From UBA12018 sp051656605 (GTDB lineage: Bacteria; Bacteroidota; Bacteroidia; Bacteroidales; CAMTPD01): a DNA stretch of 64,000 nt. Of this stretch, positions 54,234 to 63,604 are shown piece by piece (position 1 is the first letter of the stretch; each line of letters opens with the position of its first letter). The notes under the pieces are model-generated. The model was not told where the DNA came from. It did not search any database and saw nothing but the letters and a program-made list of their open reading frames with translations. The position numbers and the translations under genes are program-made. The DNA lies in NCBI GenBank assembly GCA_051656605.1, contig JBOGCF010000019.1, forward strand, positions 30,300-94,299. The letters run 5' to 3'.

Positions 54234-56569
54234 TGAAAAATCTATCTACAGCAATTGGTCGGCTTGCTTTTGCAACGATTTTGTTTTTCTCAGCAGATGC
54301 CACTGCACAAAGTGAGAAAGATTTTACACAATACGTAGATCCGCTTATCGGGACAGCACATTGTAGATGGTTTCATATTGCACCGGGGGCCTATCCATTT
54401 GGTATGGCCAAGCCCGGGCCGGCTACGAACTCTCATATTGGCAACAAGTCGGGGTGGGAGGCTACCGGATATGACTACCGCGAAATGTCTATAGAAGGTT
54501 TTCCTAACTTCCATGAATTCCAAGTGGGGGGAGTTGTTTTGATGCCGACAAATGGTGTGTTGAAAACAATTCCGGGAAGCCTCGAGAATCCGGACGAAGG
54601 TTATCGTTCTCGCTTTGATAGGTCTGACGAATATGCTACTGCCGGCTATTATTCTGTTCTTCTGAAGGATTATAATATAAAGGCGGAAATGACAGCTACT
54701 CCTCGTGTTGCCTTTCATCGCTATACATTTCCGCAAGGAAACGATTCGCGCATCTTGTTTGATATTGGAAACAGACAGGGCGAGAGTGGGGCAGTATCTG
54801 ATGCGTCGATTTCGTTGAACGAGGATGGTACAATTGAAGGTTATGTTATCACACATCCTGAGTATGTGAAGAAATATCAGAACGGAGCTGATGTAAAACT
54901 TTACTTTTATGCAGAAGTTGATAAAAAACCTGTCGGTTTTGGAGTTTTTAAAGGAGAGACAACTTATAAAGATCAACGTTCTATCGAAGGTGTAGGCTCG
55001 GGTTTGTATCTCAACTTTGCAACAAAGGAGAATGAATCTGTTAGTGTGAAGATGGGATTGTCGTATACTTCAATCGAAAATGCAAAAAATAACTTGAAGA
55101 CTGAGGCTTCGGACATGGACTTTGATATGGCTCGTGCAAACTCGAAGCAGGTTTGGAATGAGTATTTGGGTCGTATTGATGTTGAAACTTCGAACAAAAC
55201 TGATAAAATAAAGTTCTATACCGGGCTTTATCACGCACTAAAAGGGAGGGGACTTGCGAGCGATGTTTCGGGTAACTATCCGGCTCACGACGGATCAGTA
55301 GGTCAAATCCCTTTGAAAAATGGTAAACCTATCCACAATCATTATAATACTGATGCGGTGTGGGGTGCTTTCTGGAATCTTACTCAGCTTTGGAGTTTAG
55401 CATATCCGGAGTATTTGTCTGATTTTGTAAGTAGTCAGTTGCTCGTATACAAAGATGCTGGTTGGTTGGGCGACGGTATTGCCTGTAGTAAATATGTTTC
55501 AGGTGTGGGTACTAACTTCATCGGCTTGCTTATGTCTGGAGCATATGCATGTGGTATTCGCGATTTTGATGTGAATCTTGCTTACGAGGCTGCTCGCAAG
55601 AATGAGTTGGAAGGTGTAAACAGGCCTTTGGGCGCGGGGAAAATTGATACAGATCGCTTCGTAAAACAAGGTTATGTAGATCATCAAGAGAACGGCGATG
55701 GGCCGGATGAAGCATTTATGTTCTCTGCCTCGCATACACTTGAGTACTCTTTTAGTGCATGGGCTGTAGGTCAATGGGCCGAGATGCTAGGCAAAAAGAA
55801 GGATGCAAAGCAACTAAGTTGGCTATCGAAAGGATGGGAGCGAATATTTGATTCTTCTTCTTTTTTTATGCGTCCTAAAGATGCTAATGGGAATTTCATT
55901 GCCGACTTTAATCCGATGCAAGTATGGCGCGGATTTCAGGAAGGTAATGCTTGGCAGTATACTTTCTATGTTCCGCATACTCCCGATCAATTGATTAACA
56001 AGGTAGGGGAGAAGCGCTTTGTTAGTAGATTAGATAGTATTTTTACTGTATCTGAATCATTGATTTTTAGTGGTGGGCAAACGATTGATGCTTTCGCCGG
56101 TCTTGAAACGTTATATAATCATGGTAATCAGCCGTGCTTGCATATTCCATGGTTGTTTAACTATACTTCGAGTCCGAAGCTTACTCAAAAATGGGTTCGC
56201 TCTATCTTGAATAGTTTTTATGGAACAGATGGTGTGCACGGATATGGCTATGGACAGGATGAAGATCAAGGGCAACTTGGAGCTTGGTATGTTATTTCTT
56301 CTATCGGATTATTCGATGTAAAAGGGCTTACTGGTAAGGATCCGATGATGAGCGTGGGAAGTCCACTGTTTGATAAAGTGACGATTCGCTTGAATCCGAA
56401 GTACTATTCAGGTGAAATATTTGAAATTGTAGCAAAAGGAAACTCGAGTGATACTCCGTATATACAGCAAATGTTATTGAATGGTGATAAGCTAAAGAAG
56501 CCGTTCGTGTTGTTTAAAGATATTGTAAAAGGTGGAAAGTTAGAACTCGAAATGGGGTCTATGAATTAA
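54233..56569 (+). CDS. GH92 family glycosidase (alpha-mannosidase type)
   Basis: A 778-residue secreted enzyme with a signal peptide ending near residue 26 (DATAQS). GH92 landmarks are visible in order: YVDPLIGTAHC at the start, the N-terminal beta domain to about 270, and NTDAVWGAFWNLTQLW. FQEGNAWQYTFYVPH follows, with the expected general-acid Glu, then NHGNQPCLHIPWLFNYT and GYGQDEDQGQLGAWYVISSIGLF with the acidic base pair. The fourth motif has Gln where many family members have Glu in NEP. Members are calcium-dependent exo-alpha-mannosidases. A terminator follows. Confidence 0.92.
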   Translation: MKNLSTAIGRLAFATILFFSADATAQSEKDFTQYVDPLIGTAHCRWFHIAPGAYPFGMAKPGPATNSHIGNKSGWEATGYDYREMSIEGFPNFHEFQVGGVVLMPTNGVLKTIPGSLENPDEGYRSRFDRSDEYATAGYYSVLLKDYNIKAEMTATPRVAFHRYTFPQGNDSRILFDIGNRQGESGAVSDASISLNEDGTIEGYVITHPEYVKKYQNGADVKLYFYAEVDKKPVGFGVFKGETTYKDQRSIEGVGSGLYLNFATKENESVSVKMGLSYTSIENAKNNLKTEASDMDFDMARANSKQVWNEYLGRIDVETSNKTDKIKFYTGLYHALKGRGLASDVSGNYPAHDGSVGQIPLKNGKPIHNHYNTDAVWGAFWNLTQLWSLAYPEYLSDFVSSQLLVYKDAGWLGDGIACSKYVSGVGTNFIGLLMSGAYACGIRDFDVNLAYEAARKNELEGVNRPLGAGKIDTDRFVKQGYVDHQENGDGPDEAFMFSASHTLEYSFSAWAVGQWAEMLGKKKDAKQLSWLSKGWERIFDSSSFFMRPKDANGNFIADFNPMQVWRGFQEGNAWQYTFYVPHTPDQLINKVGEKRFVSRLDSIFTVSESLIFSGGQTIDAFAGLETLYNHGNQPCLHIPWLFNYTSSPKLTQKWVRSILNSFYGTDGVHGYGYGQDEDQGQLGAWYVISSIGLFDVKGLTGKDPMMSVGSPLFDKVTIRLNPKYYSGEIFEIVAKGNSSDTPYIQQMLLNGDKLKKPFVLFKDIVKGGKLELEMGSMN

Positions 56570-56593
56570 CATAAAGTATTTACTTTCTGGTAG

Positions 56594-56638
56594 TCAAATA
56601 GTCGTTTCCTTTTTTGAAAGGGGAGCGGCTATTTTTGT
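56594..56638 (+). terminator. Terminator of the six-hairpin/GH92 operon
   Basis: AAATAGTCG pairs with CGGCTATTT, continued inward by TTTCCTTT with AAAGGGGAG including several G-U pairs, then TTTTTG. It lies about 25 bases after the GH92 stop. Confidence 0.78.
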
Positions 56639-56895
56639 ATTGTGACAATCTATTAATAAAATGAATAGATTGTGTATTTATAGTGGGTTTCATAACAAAA
56701 TATGGTTTCTGGTGTTATATATGTAAATTGTAATTTTGTTCTTAATAACAATCCATTCGCGAGAATCGATTGTTGTGATTTTAAATTTACTCTCGAAGAT
56801 TGCTTATTGTTCTATCGGTGTAAAATAATTTCATCATTAAAGTTTCATGGTATTACTTTTATATTCTTTCTTTAAGTTCTTCAGGCAAAGAAAGG

Positions 56896-56903
56896 TATAT
56901 TTG
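56896..56903 (+). promoter_or_regulatory. Candidate -7 box upstream of the three-domain hydrolase gene
   Basis: TATATTTG matches the -7 consensus and lies 33 bases before the start codon. No TTTG box is found 19-21 bases upstream. Confidence 0.4.
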
Positions 56904-56936
56904 TAGCGTTAAAATGATTTTAAATATATACAGTCC

Positions 56937-59030
56937 ATGAAACACAAAATCCTATTATTATCTTTTTTATTATGTTGTGCGATTTCTGCATTTGCCCAAA
57001 CAAAAGTTGCTTGTGTGGGGAATAGTATTACTTATGGAGCTACAATCCAAAACCGGGAGAATAATAGCTATCCCGCTCAATTGCAGGCTATGCTTGGTAG
57101 TGCATATGATGTGCAGAACTTTGGTAGAAGCGGGGCTACGTTGCTTCGAAAAGGAGATATTCCATACGTTGAAACCAACGAATATGCTGCAGCTATTGCA
57201 TATAATCCTGATGTCGTTTTTATCAAGTTGGGAACTAATGATAGTAAACTTAGAAACAGGGATAAACTGAATGACTTTGTTTCAGATTATAATTATTTGA
57301 TTTCTTCTTTCAAAAAAAGTAACCCAAACGTTCGAGTTATACTTCTTAGTCCGATGAGGGTTTTTACTCAGCCTGATACCGTTAATATTACAGCTTCGGT
57401 TATAGAGAATCAAATAACTCCAATGGTAGAAAGAGTTGCCTTTGACAATAAAATAGAAATAGTTCATTTAGATAGATTGATTACGGAGCAACAAGCTTAT
57501 TTAATTCCGGACAAGGTGCATCCTACCTCTATTGGTGCCGGCATGCTCGCTGCTCGTTTGTATGAATATCTGCAAACAGATGCTTCAATGTCAAAGAATG
57601 AAGAGTTTGCTGTGACACATACAGGCATTGATAATTTTCATGGTTTCGAGTGTGTTAATTTTGAAATGAATGGTGTTGCGTGTAAAATTGCCAAACCAAA
57701 ACAAGTACGAGCTGGTAAACCTTGGGTATGGAGAGCGCGGTTTTGGGGACATGAACCACAAACTGATATTGCTTTGCTCGAGCGTGGTTTTCATATAGCT
57801 TATTGTGATGTTGCAGATTTGTTTGGAGCTCCTATTGCTGTGAAACGATGGAATCAATTTTATGCATTGATGCGAGAAAGAGGTTTTTCTTCTCGTCCGG
57901 CTTTAGAAGGGATGAGTAGAGGTGGATTGATCGTTTATAATTGGGCTGCTCAAAATCCCGATAAGGTAGCATGTGTATATGCTGATGCTCCGGTATTAGA
58001 TCTAAAATCATGGCCATTGAATAGAAAGGATGAGGAATTAAATAAGTCTTTGTTTAAAGCTTATGGTTTTAACTCGATAGCAGAGGTGGAGGCTTTTAAA
58101 GGAAATCCGGTTGATTTATGCAAAACACTAGCATCTGCAGGTTTTCCAATGTTGCATGTTTGTGGAGAGGTCGATGATGTTGTTCCTGTTTCAGAGAATA
58201 CGAATGTTTTCGAAAAGAGAATTAAAGATAACAATGGGAATATTCGTGTAATCAGAAAGGCTGATGTAAATCATCACCCTCACTCATTGGATAATCCGAC
58301 CGAGATAGTACGATTTATAACAGAGGCAACAAATACAGCATTTACAATTACCGATAAATCGGTTCCCGGGAATGAATTTAGATCTGCTGCTGGATGGACC
58401 GAAGGCGCAGACTGGTATGCAAATCACAAAGAAATAAGTTCTGTTTTGGCAAGCGAGCAGGTTGATTTGTTGCTCGTTGGAAATTCGATTACACAGGGAT
58501 TTGGAGGTGATCGATCAATAGTTACATATAAACCCGGAAAGAAACACTTAGATGCCGTGCTGCAAAACAAGAAATGGCAGGCAGCGGGGATCTCTGGTGA
58601 TAAATCTCAGAATATTATTTATCGTCTAGAAAATGGTAACTATAATGCTGCAAGTCCTAAAGTTGTGACATTGACAATTGGGATTAATAATTTGACTAGT
58701 GGAAATTCTCCTAAAGAAACATTTATAGGTATAAAGAAGTGTATTGAAACTGCACAGCGGGTTTTACCAAATTCGAAAATAGTTGTATTTGGAGTACTAC
58801 CTGCAGGAAAAGAAAAAAACGCTGACTTACGAATAAAGATTGATGAGGTAAATAAAATGCTGTCAGATTATACGAGTGAGAATAAGGAATTTCAATATAT
58901 GAATCTTGATGATGTTTTTGTAGATTCGGGAGGTAGACTAAAAACATCTTTATATGCGCCAGACAATCTTCACCTTAGTGGTAATGGATATGCTGCATGG
59001 AGTAAGATTATTGCATCTCTTATGGATTAG
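56937..59030 (+). CDS. Triple hydrolase fusion: SGNH esterase, alpha/beta hydrolase, SGNH esterase
   Basis: A 697-residue secreted protein (signal peptide to about residue 20, SAFAQ). Domain 1 (about 22-215) is a GDSL/SGNH hydrolase: GNSITYG with Ser30, the NFGRSG block, GTND with Asn101, and DKVHP with Asp192/His195. Domain 2 (about 225-465) is an alpha/beta hydrolase: GMSRGG with Ser327, CGEVDDVVPV with its Asp near 413, and NHHPHS near 445-450. Domain 3 (about 485-697) is a second SGNH domain: GNSITQG with Ser517, AGISGD, GINN with Asn584, and DNLHLS with Asp676/His679. All three active sites look complete. Removal of several ester groups from glycans is the likely role (inference from neighbours). 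Confidence 0.88.
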   Translation: MKHKILLLSFLLCCAISAFAQTKVACVGNSITYGATIQNRENNSYPAQLQAMLGSAYDVQNFGRSGATLLRKGDIPYVETNEYAAAIAYNPDVVFIKLGTNDSKLRNRDKLNDFVSDYNYLISSFKKSNPNVRVILLSPMRVFTQPDTVNITASVIENQITPMVERVAFDNKIEIVHLDRLITEQQAYLIPDKVHPTSIGAGMLAARLYEYLQTDASMSKNEEFAVTHTGIDNFHGFECVNFEMNGVACKIAKPKQVRAGKPWVWRARFWGHEPQTDIALLERGFHIAYCDVADLFGAPIAVKRWNQFYALMRERGFSSRPALEGMSRGGLIVYNWAAQNPDKVACVYADAPVLDLKSWPLNRKDEELNKSLFKAYGFNSIAEVEAFKGNPVDLCKTLASAGFPMLHVCGEVDDVVPVSENTNVFEKRIKDNNGNIRVIRKADVNHHPHSLDNPTEIVRFITEATNTAFTITDKSVPGNEFRSAAGWTEGADWYANHKEISSVLASEQVDLLLVGNSITQGFGGDRSIVTYKPGKKHLDAVLQNKKWQAAGISGDKSQNIIYRLENGNYNAASPKVVTLTIGINNLTSGNSPKETFIGIKKCIETAQRVLPNSKIVVFGVLPAGKEKNADLRIKIDEVNKMLSDYTSENKEFQYMNLDDVFVDSGGRLKTSLYAPDNLHLSGNGYAAWSKIIASLMD

Positions 59031-59342
59031 ATATTTATTTGTTAGTATTCCTTTTTATATAAAATACAGAGCCTAATGCTAGAATGTTGAATAGTGCATT
59101 TTAGTATTAGGCTTTTTGTTTTGGTGTATGTGAATATTTGTTTAGACTGTGTTGTTATTTGTTTTATTTGATAAATAGTATGCTTTATTTTCTATACGAC
59201 TAATCTAGTTTGCAATTTATAAGAGATTTTAAAGTCATGGTGCTTTATTAGAGCAAACTTTTGAATTTTAGTGCTGTTATATCTGTGACAAAACAATTCA
59301 AGTAATAATAAACAGCAACTTGTTAATTTAAATTTGTAGTAT
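59031..59342. other. Intergenic region
   Basis: About 310 AT-rich bases containing the terminator at 59069-59117 and, just before the DUF4136 gene, a TAAATTTG word at 59328-59335. No gene is visible. Confidence 0.5.
59069..59117 (+). terminator. Terminator of the triple hydrolase gene
   Basis: AGCCTAATGCTA (59070-59081) pairs with TAGTATTAGGCT with one G-U pair, followed by TTTTTG. Confidence 0.85.
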
Positions 59343-59993
59343 ATGAAAAAGTTAATTCCTTTTCTTTTCGCGATCGTTTTATTTGCATCGTGCGAAAAAG
59401 ATCCAGATCTTGACAAAGTTCAAAATCAATTTGCAGTGTATACACAGTATGATACTAAAGCAAACTTTGCTACAGCTAAAACATACTTTATACCTGATAG
59501 TGTTCTTCTGATCACCAGCTCCGAAAAGCCAACCTATTGGACCGGGACTCAAGCTTCAGATATTATTAATGCGTATGTTACTAACATGAATGCAAAAGGA
59601 TATACAAAAGTATCTAATAAAGCTGATGCAGATCTAGGTTTACAAGTTAGTTACGTTGAAAGTACTAACTACTTTGTAGATAATAATTATTGGTGGAATG
59701 ATTATCCTGGATATTGGGGACCTGGGTATTGGTGGCCTGGTTATACTGGTGGATGGTATTATCCTTATCAAACTGTTTATAGTTATACAACAGGTTCTAT
59801 TTTATCTGAAATTGTTGATTTGAGAACGGTATCTGCAACCGCAAGCTCAAGCAGTGATAAGCTTACTGTTATTTGGAATGCTTATATGACAGGTTTATTG
59901 ACAGGTAGTAATCAAGTTAATATGAATCGTGCCGTTGAAGCGATTAATCAATCATTCATTCAATCACCATACATCAAATCAACAGTTAAGTAA
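59343..59993 (+). CDS. DUF4136 lipoprotein
   Basis: A 216-residue lipoprotein (LFASC, Cys17). The mature protein carries the DUF4136 pattern: DTKANFATAKTYFIPDSV, then DIINAYVTNMNAKGYTKV and ADLGLQVSYVEST. A central aromatic, Gly/Trp/Tyr-rich segment (about 118-148, with YWGPGYWWPGY) and a C-terminal helix containing VNMNRAVEAINQSFIQSP follow. Such proteins are envelope lipoproteins of unknown role. A porin-like gene follows after 45 bases, so they are probably cotranscribed. Confidence 0.87.
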   Translation: MKKLIPFLFAIVLFASCEKDPDLDKVQNQFAVYTQYDTKANFATAKTYFIPDSVLLITSSEKPTYWTGTQASDIINAYVTNMNAKGYTKVSNKADADLGLQVSYVESTNYFVDNNYWWNDYPGYWGPGYWWPGYTGGWYYPYQTVYSYTTGSILSEIVDLRTVSATASSSSDKLTVIWNAYMTGLLTGSNQVNMNRAVEAINQSFIQSPYIKSTVK

Positions 59994-60038
59994 TAGGCGT
60001 TTTTTATAAATACGATAATACTATAAATAGATAGAACT

Positions 60039-60665
60039 ATGAAAACTATAAATAATCTCAAACTAAAATTAATTGCACTCTTTGCAGTTTGTTTATTGAT
60101 TCCTTCTATGGGATATGCTCAAGATAAGATTTATTACGCAAATGGAGATTGGCAATTTAATGTGCCTATTCATAATGGTTTTGCTAATAAAGCGAGTGGT
60201 TGGGGGATGAATTTTGAAGGTGGATATTATGTAACTCCTAATATTGGGGTCGGTCTGTTTTTAGCATATAGCACAAATCATAAATATATTCCGACCGAAA
60301 CATTTACAACTGGAAGTTCAGCGCTTACAACTAATCAACAACATTCACTATTTCAATTACCTTTTGGGGTTGGTGTGCGATATCGAGTTGCGAATGAGGG
60401 TATGTTTGAGCCATATATTGGTTTGAAATTAGGGGCCAATTATGCTCAAATGTCATCCTACTTTTCAACATATAAGGTTTATGATCGTAACTGGGGATTT
60501 TATATGTCACCAGAGGTTGGTACAAATATCTGGTTTACGCCTAATAAGACCGTAGGTTTGAATGTAGCAATGTATTATAGCTTTGCAACAAATAAAGGAA
60601 CTGTGATGGCTTCTGATATTAATAACTTAAACAACTTCGGTTTTAGAGTTGGTTTAGCATTCTAA
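60039..60665 (+). CDS. Outer-membrane beta-barrel protein
   Basis: A 208-residue protein with a signal peptide ending near residue 27 (MGYAQD). Alternating hydrophobic/polar strands characteristic of a small eight-stranded barrel include GWGMNFEGGYYVTPNIGVGLFLAYSTN and FQLPFGVGVRYRVANEGMFEPYIGLKLGANY. The final strand ends in VGLAF with the terminal Phe recognised by the BAM machinery. It follows the DUF4136 lipoprotein gene and ends before a long palindromic terminator. Confidence 0.87.
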   Translation: MKTINNLKLKLIALFAVCLLIPSMGYAQDKIYYANGDWQFNVPIHNGFANKASGWGMNFEGGYYVTPNIGVGLFLAYSTNHKYIPTETFTTGSSALTTNQQHSLFQLPFGVGVRYRVANEGMFEPYIGLKLGANYAQMSSYFSTYKVYDRNWGFYMSPEVGTNIWFTPNKTVGLNVAMYYSFATNKGTVMASDINNLNNFGFRVGLAF

Positions 60666-60680
60666 GCTATCTATACATAA

Positions 60681-60720
60681 AAATAAAAGCGGATCAGAAA
60701 TTTCTGATCCGCTTTTATTT
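60681..60720. terminator. Bidirectional terminator, perfect 40-bp palindrome
   Basis: AAATAAAAGCGGATCAGAAA is followed immediately by its exact reverse complement. It sits between the barrel protein gene and the convergent sulfatase gene, whose stop codon adjoins its edge. Confidence 0.92.
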
Positions 60721-62274
60721 TTATAGTTCACTATTTCGAATTAGAATCAGCATATCCTGAAATTCTTTTATTTTATCAGGATGTTGATCTGCTATATTGA
60801 TGTTTTCTCCTTTGTCATTTTTGATATTATATAATTGAGGCGTTTTTAGATTCCCAGACTCAATATTTACTCCCCAAGGAATAATAGCCGGACCATTATT
60901 TGGTTCTATATATTTCCAGTCTCCTTTGATCACTGAAAGGGTTAGGTTTGAGGCTTGCTCTACGACAAAATCACGATTTTTATCGTTTATACCTAATATG
61001 GTTTCTATTTCGTTTCTACTATCAGGGGCTGCATTTTCTGGTAGTTCAAAATCAAGAAGAGTTGCTAGTGAAGCAAACCAGTCAATTTGTGATGTTAGAG
61101 CATCTGTAGTTTTGGGAGTTACTGTTTCTGGCCAACAGACAATAAAAGGTACTCGAGTTCCAGCTTCAAAGGCGCTATATTTACCACCACGAAATGCACC
61201 ACTAGGTTTATGTTCTCCTAATAATTCGACAGCATTGTCTTGATAGCCATCATCAACAACTGGACCATTATCACTCGAAAGAAGTATGATTGTGTTTTTC
61301 TCGATTCCAAGTTCTTTTAGTTTTTTCATAACTTCGCCTACTGTCCAATCAAATTCAAGCAAAGCATCACCTCTAGGTCCTAGTCCTGATTTGCCGGTAA
61401 AACGAGGATGTGGTACACGTGGTACATGGATATCATTTGTTGCTAGGTATAAAAAGAATGGATTTTCTTTGTTGGTTTCAATAAAATTGAGAGCTTTTGT
61501 TGTAATGCTGTCTGCAATATTTTCGTCTGTCCAAAGAGCAGATTTTCCTCCTTTCATATAGCCAATTCTTGAAATGCCATTGACAATAGACATGTCATGT
61601 CCATGACTCGGCTTTTGTTTATAAAGTAACTCTGGGTTTTCTTTTCCTGTCGGTTCGCCTACAAAGTTCTCTTTATAACTTACATAGATTGGATCATTAG
61701 GGTCAAGGTTTACCACTTTCTCATTTTCTACCCAAACACAAGGGACTCTGTCTCCGGTAGCAGCCATAATGTAAGAATATTCAAAACCAATATCACTTGG
61801 TCCCATGTCTAACTTTGAATTCCAATCTTGCTCTGCTGTTTTATTCCCTAGGCCTAAGTGCCATTTGCCAACTACACCTGTTTTATAGCCAGATTCTTTA
61901 AACATGTCTGCAATAGTAAATCTATCAGGTCGAATAATCATTCCTGCATTGCCTGCAGCAACTCCGGTTCCTTCTTTTCTCCATGCGTATTCTCCTGTGA
62001 GCATTGCATAGCGAGATGGAGTACTTGTTGCAGCTGTTGCATGAGCATTTGTAAATAAAATACCGGCTTGTGCAAGTTTTTCTACATTTGGCGTTGGTAC
62101 TTTGCCATATCCGTAGCAACTTAGATCTCCATAACCAATATCATCGGCATAGATGAAAATGACATTAGGTTGATTCGATTGATTATTTACGTCTTGAGAC
62201 TTAGTAGAACAAGACGATAAAGACAGTAGTGCTGTGGTAGTAGCTAAAAGAGGTTGTGTTATTTGTTTATTCAT
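60721..62274 (-). CDS. S-type arylsulfatase lipoprotein
   Basis: A 517-residue lipoprotein (LSSC, Cys22). Metal-ligand Asp44/Asp45 lie in FIYADDIGYGDLSCYG. The formylglycine motif is STPSR with the modifiable Ser84. GKWHLGLG and SSDNGP follow as expected for the S1 sulfatase family. A serine rather than cysteine at position 84 means activation requires an anaerobic radical-SAM maturase, which is not encoded in the window. It probably removes sulfate from a host or algal glycan in the periplasm or at the surface. A TATTTTTG word (minus strand, 62301-62308) could be its -7 box. Confidence 0.93.
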   Translation of the reverse strand: MNKQITQPLLATTTALLSLSSCSTKSQDVNNQSNQPNVIFIYADDIGYGDLSCYGYGKVPTPNVEKLAQAGILFTNAHATAATSTPSRYAMLTGEYAWRKEGTGVAAGNAGMIIRPDRFTIADMFKESGYKTGVVGKWHLGLGNKTAEQDWNSKLDMGPSDIGFEYSYIMAATGDRVPCVWVENEKVVNLDPNDPIYVSYKENFVGEPTGKENPELLYKQKPSHGHDMSIVNGISRIGYMKGGKSALWTDENIADSITTKALNFIETNKENPFFLYLATNDIHVPRVPHPRFTGKSGLGPRGDALLEFDWTVGEVMKKLKELGIEKNTIILLSSDNGPVVDDGYQDNAVELLGEHKPSGAFRGGKYSAFEAGTRVPFIVCWPETVTPKTTDALTSQIDWFASLATLLDFELPENAAPDSRNEIETILGINDKNRDFVVEQASNLTLSVIKGDWKYIEPNNGPAIIPWGVNIESGNLKTPQLYNIKNDKGENINIADQHPDKIKEFQDMLILIRNSEL

Positions 62275-62700
62275 GGGGTGATTATTTTGTTTTTACTGGA
62301 CAAAAATACATATTTGAATTCTTATTAATAAGATTATTTGATTTAAATTATAAATTAACTATTCGAGGGTGTATCTAAGATTGTTAATGTTTTGGTTTTA
62401 TGTAAACAATAAGCTTGGAATAGGGTAATTTCTTTATTGATGTGTTAAATATTAGTATATTAGATATTTGTGTTTGGTTTCTATATGTTTGTCTATATTG
62501 CAGATATCTCGACTATTCTGGTGTTTTTATGTCTCGTAATGAAAAAGTTGACAGTAAGAAGATACATTAGTATAAGACTTGGATTAATGAAGTGAGTTTG
62601 TCTTTGATTTATTCACGAGGAAAAGATTGAAATTTTATGAACTATCTTAATAAGGGTGAAATGATTAAATAAGTTACGTTCAGAGTACTCATTAACTAAA
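62275..62700. other. Intergenic region upstream of the sulfatase and before the decayed IS
   Basis: AT-rich DNA with no intact gene. The part after about 62530 (reading RNEKVDSKKIH, then YKTWINEV in one frame) may be the remnant of the first frame (OrfA) of the IS that follows, but this is uncertain. Confidence 0.4.
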
Positions 62701-63604
62701 ATGAGAACATTGTGCGGATTGTTTGGAAAAAGCCGATAAGTTTTATCAGAATAACGGAAGTTATTGTCTAGAGAAGTCAGCTGAACAAATAGTTCTGGAG
62801 GAAGTAAAAAACAACACAGAACAATCTCCACGAGTAGGTCGTTAGAAGCTTCACTTCAAGATAAATTTGCAGACTTGGAAATTATGGAAAGAGATTCAAT
62901 TTTCGATTTCTTGCGAACAAATAGATATGCATTTCGGGAGAGAAAGACAAAAAAGACAACCAATTTTAATGATCATAATCGTAAAGTCGGGAACTTAATT
63001 AGAGTTTTTAAACCGACGGCACCAATCAGCTAATGGTAAGTAATATTACATATTGTTGACACTAACGATGGGGCTTTTTACCTGTCAATTAAAACCGATG
63101 CTTATTCTCATAAAATAGTCAGATTGTGTCTAGGGGAAATTATCGAGACGAAATATCCAATTCTGGCATAAGAACAAGTAATTAGAGGATCAACGAATGT
63201 AAAGCGGCATGGATTGATTCATTATTCACATCGGGGTGTACAATATAGTGCCCATAAATATGCTGGTATTTTTCAAGAAAACAATATAGCAATAAGCATG
63301 ACATAGAATAGTGATCCTCTCGAAGATGAAATAGCCGTGCGTGTAAACGGAATCTAGTAGTCTGGGAGGCTATATCATACCACATTGAAAGGTCTTGATG
63401 GTGTTAATAAGCAAAATAAGAACAGTCATTGAGTTCTATAATAAAGAAAGAACTTACTTAAGTATTGATATGCCTACTCATGATCAATTTCATATAAAGA
63501 AAGGGGAGTTAAAAGCAGTGCTGACAGGATTCTTGTTTACAAAACAGATCCGAAGCGTCATTTTCTTTTTAAGAGCAAAGAAAGAGCGATCATTAGAGCC
63601 TTGA
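62701..63604 (+). pseudogene. Decayed IS3-family transposase (OrfB, DDE integrase core)
   Basis: Fragments in all three frames join into one IS3-type OrfB: MRTLCGLFGKSR, then YQNNGSYCLEKSAEQIVLEE, SPRVGR-stop-KLHFKI, RDSIFDFLRTNRYAF, FKPTAPIS, DTNDGAFYLSIKTDAYSHKI, LIHYSHRGVQYSAHKYAGIF, NSDPLEDEIAVRVNGI, YHTTLKGLDGVNKQ and EFYNKERTYLSIDMPTHD. I count at least three frameshifts (near 62735, 62870 and 63410) and at least six internal stops. The first catalytic Asp segment reads VSNITY where VSDITY is expected. It cannot be active. Confidence 0.88.

Larger units (their letters stand above)
56570..56936. other. Intergenic region before the three-domain hydrolase gene
   Basis: About 370 AT-rich bases. 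The first part holds the terminator of the GH92 operon and the last part a -7-like box (56896-56903). Nothing else is recognisable. Confidence 0.5.

Noticed and set aside
54290..54976. A 228-codon frame antisense to the GH92 gene
   Set aside because: Shadow frame with Cys/Ile/Arg-rich composition and no recognisable features.
59328..59342. TAAATTTG word seven bases before the DUF4136 start as a promoter for a leaderless mRNA
   Set aside because: No -33 TTTG at the right distance, and the word is expected by chance in such AT-rich DNA.
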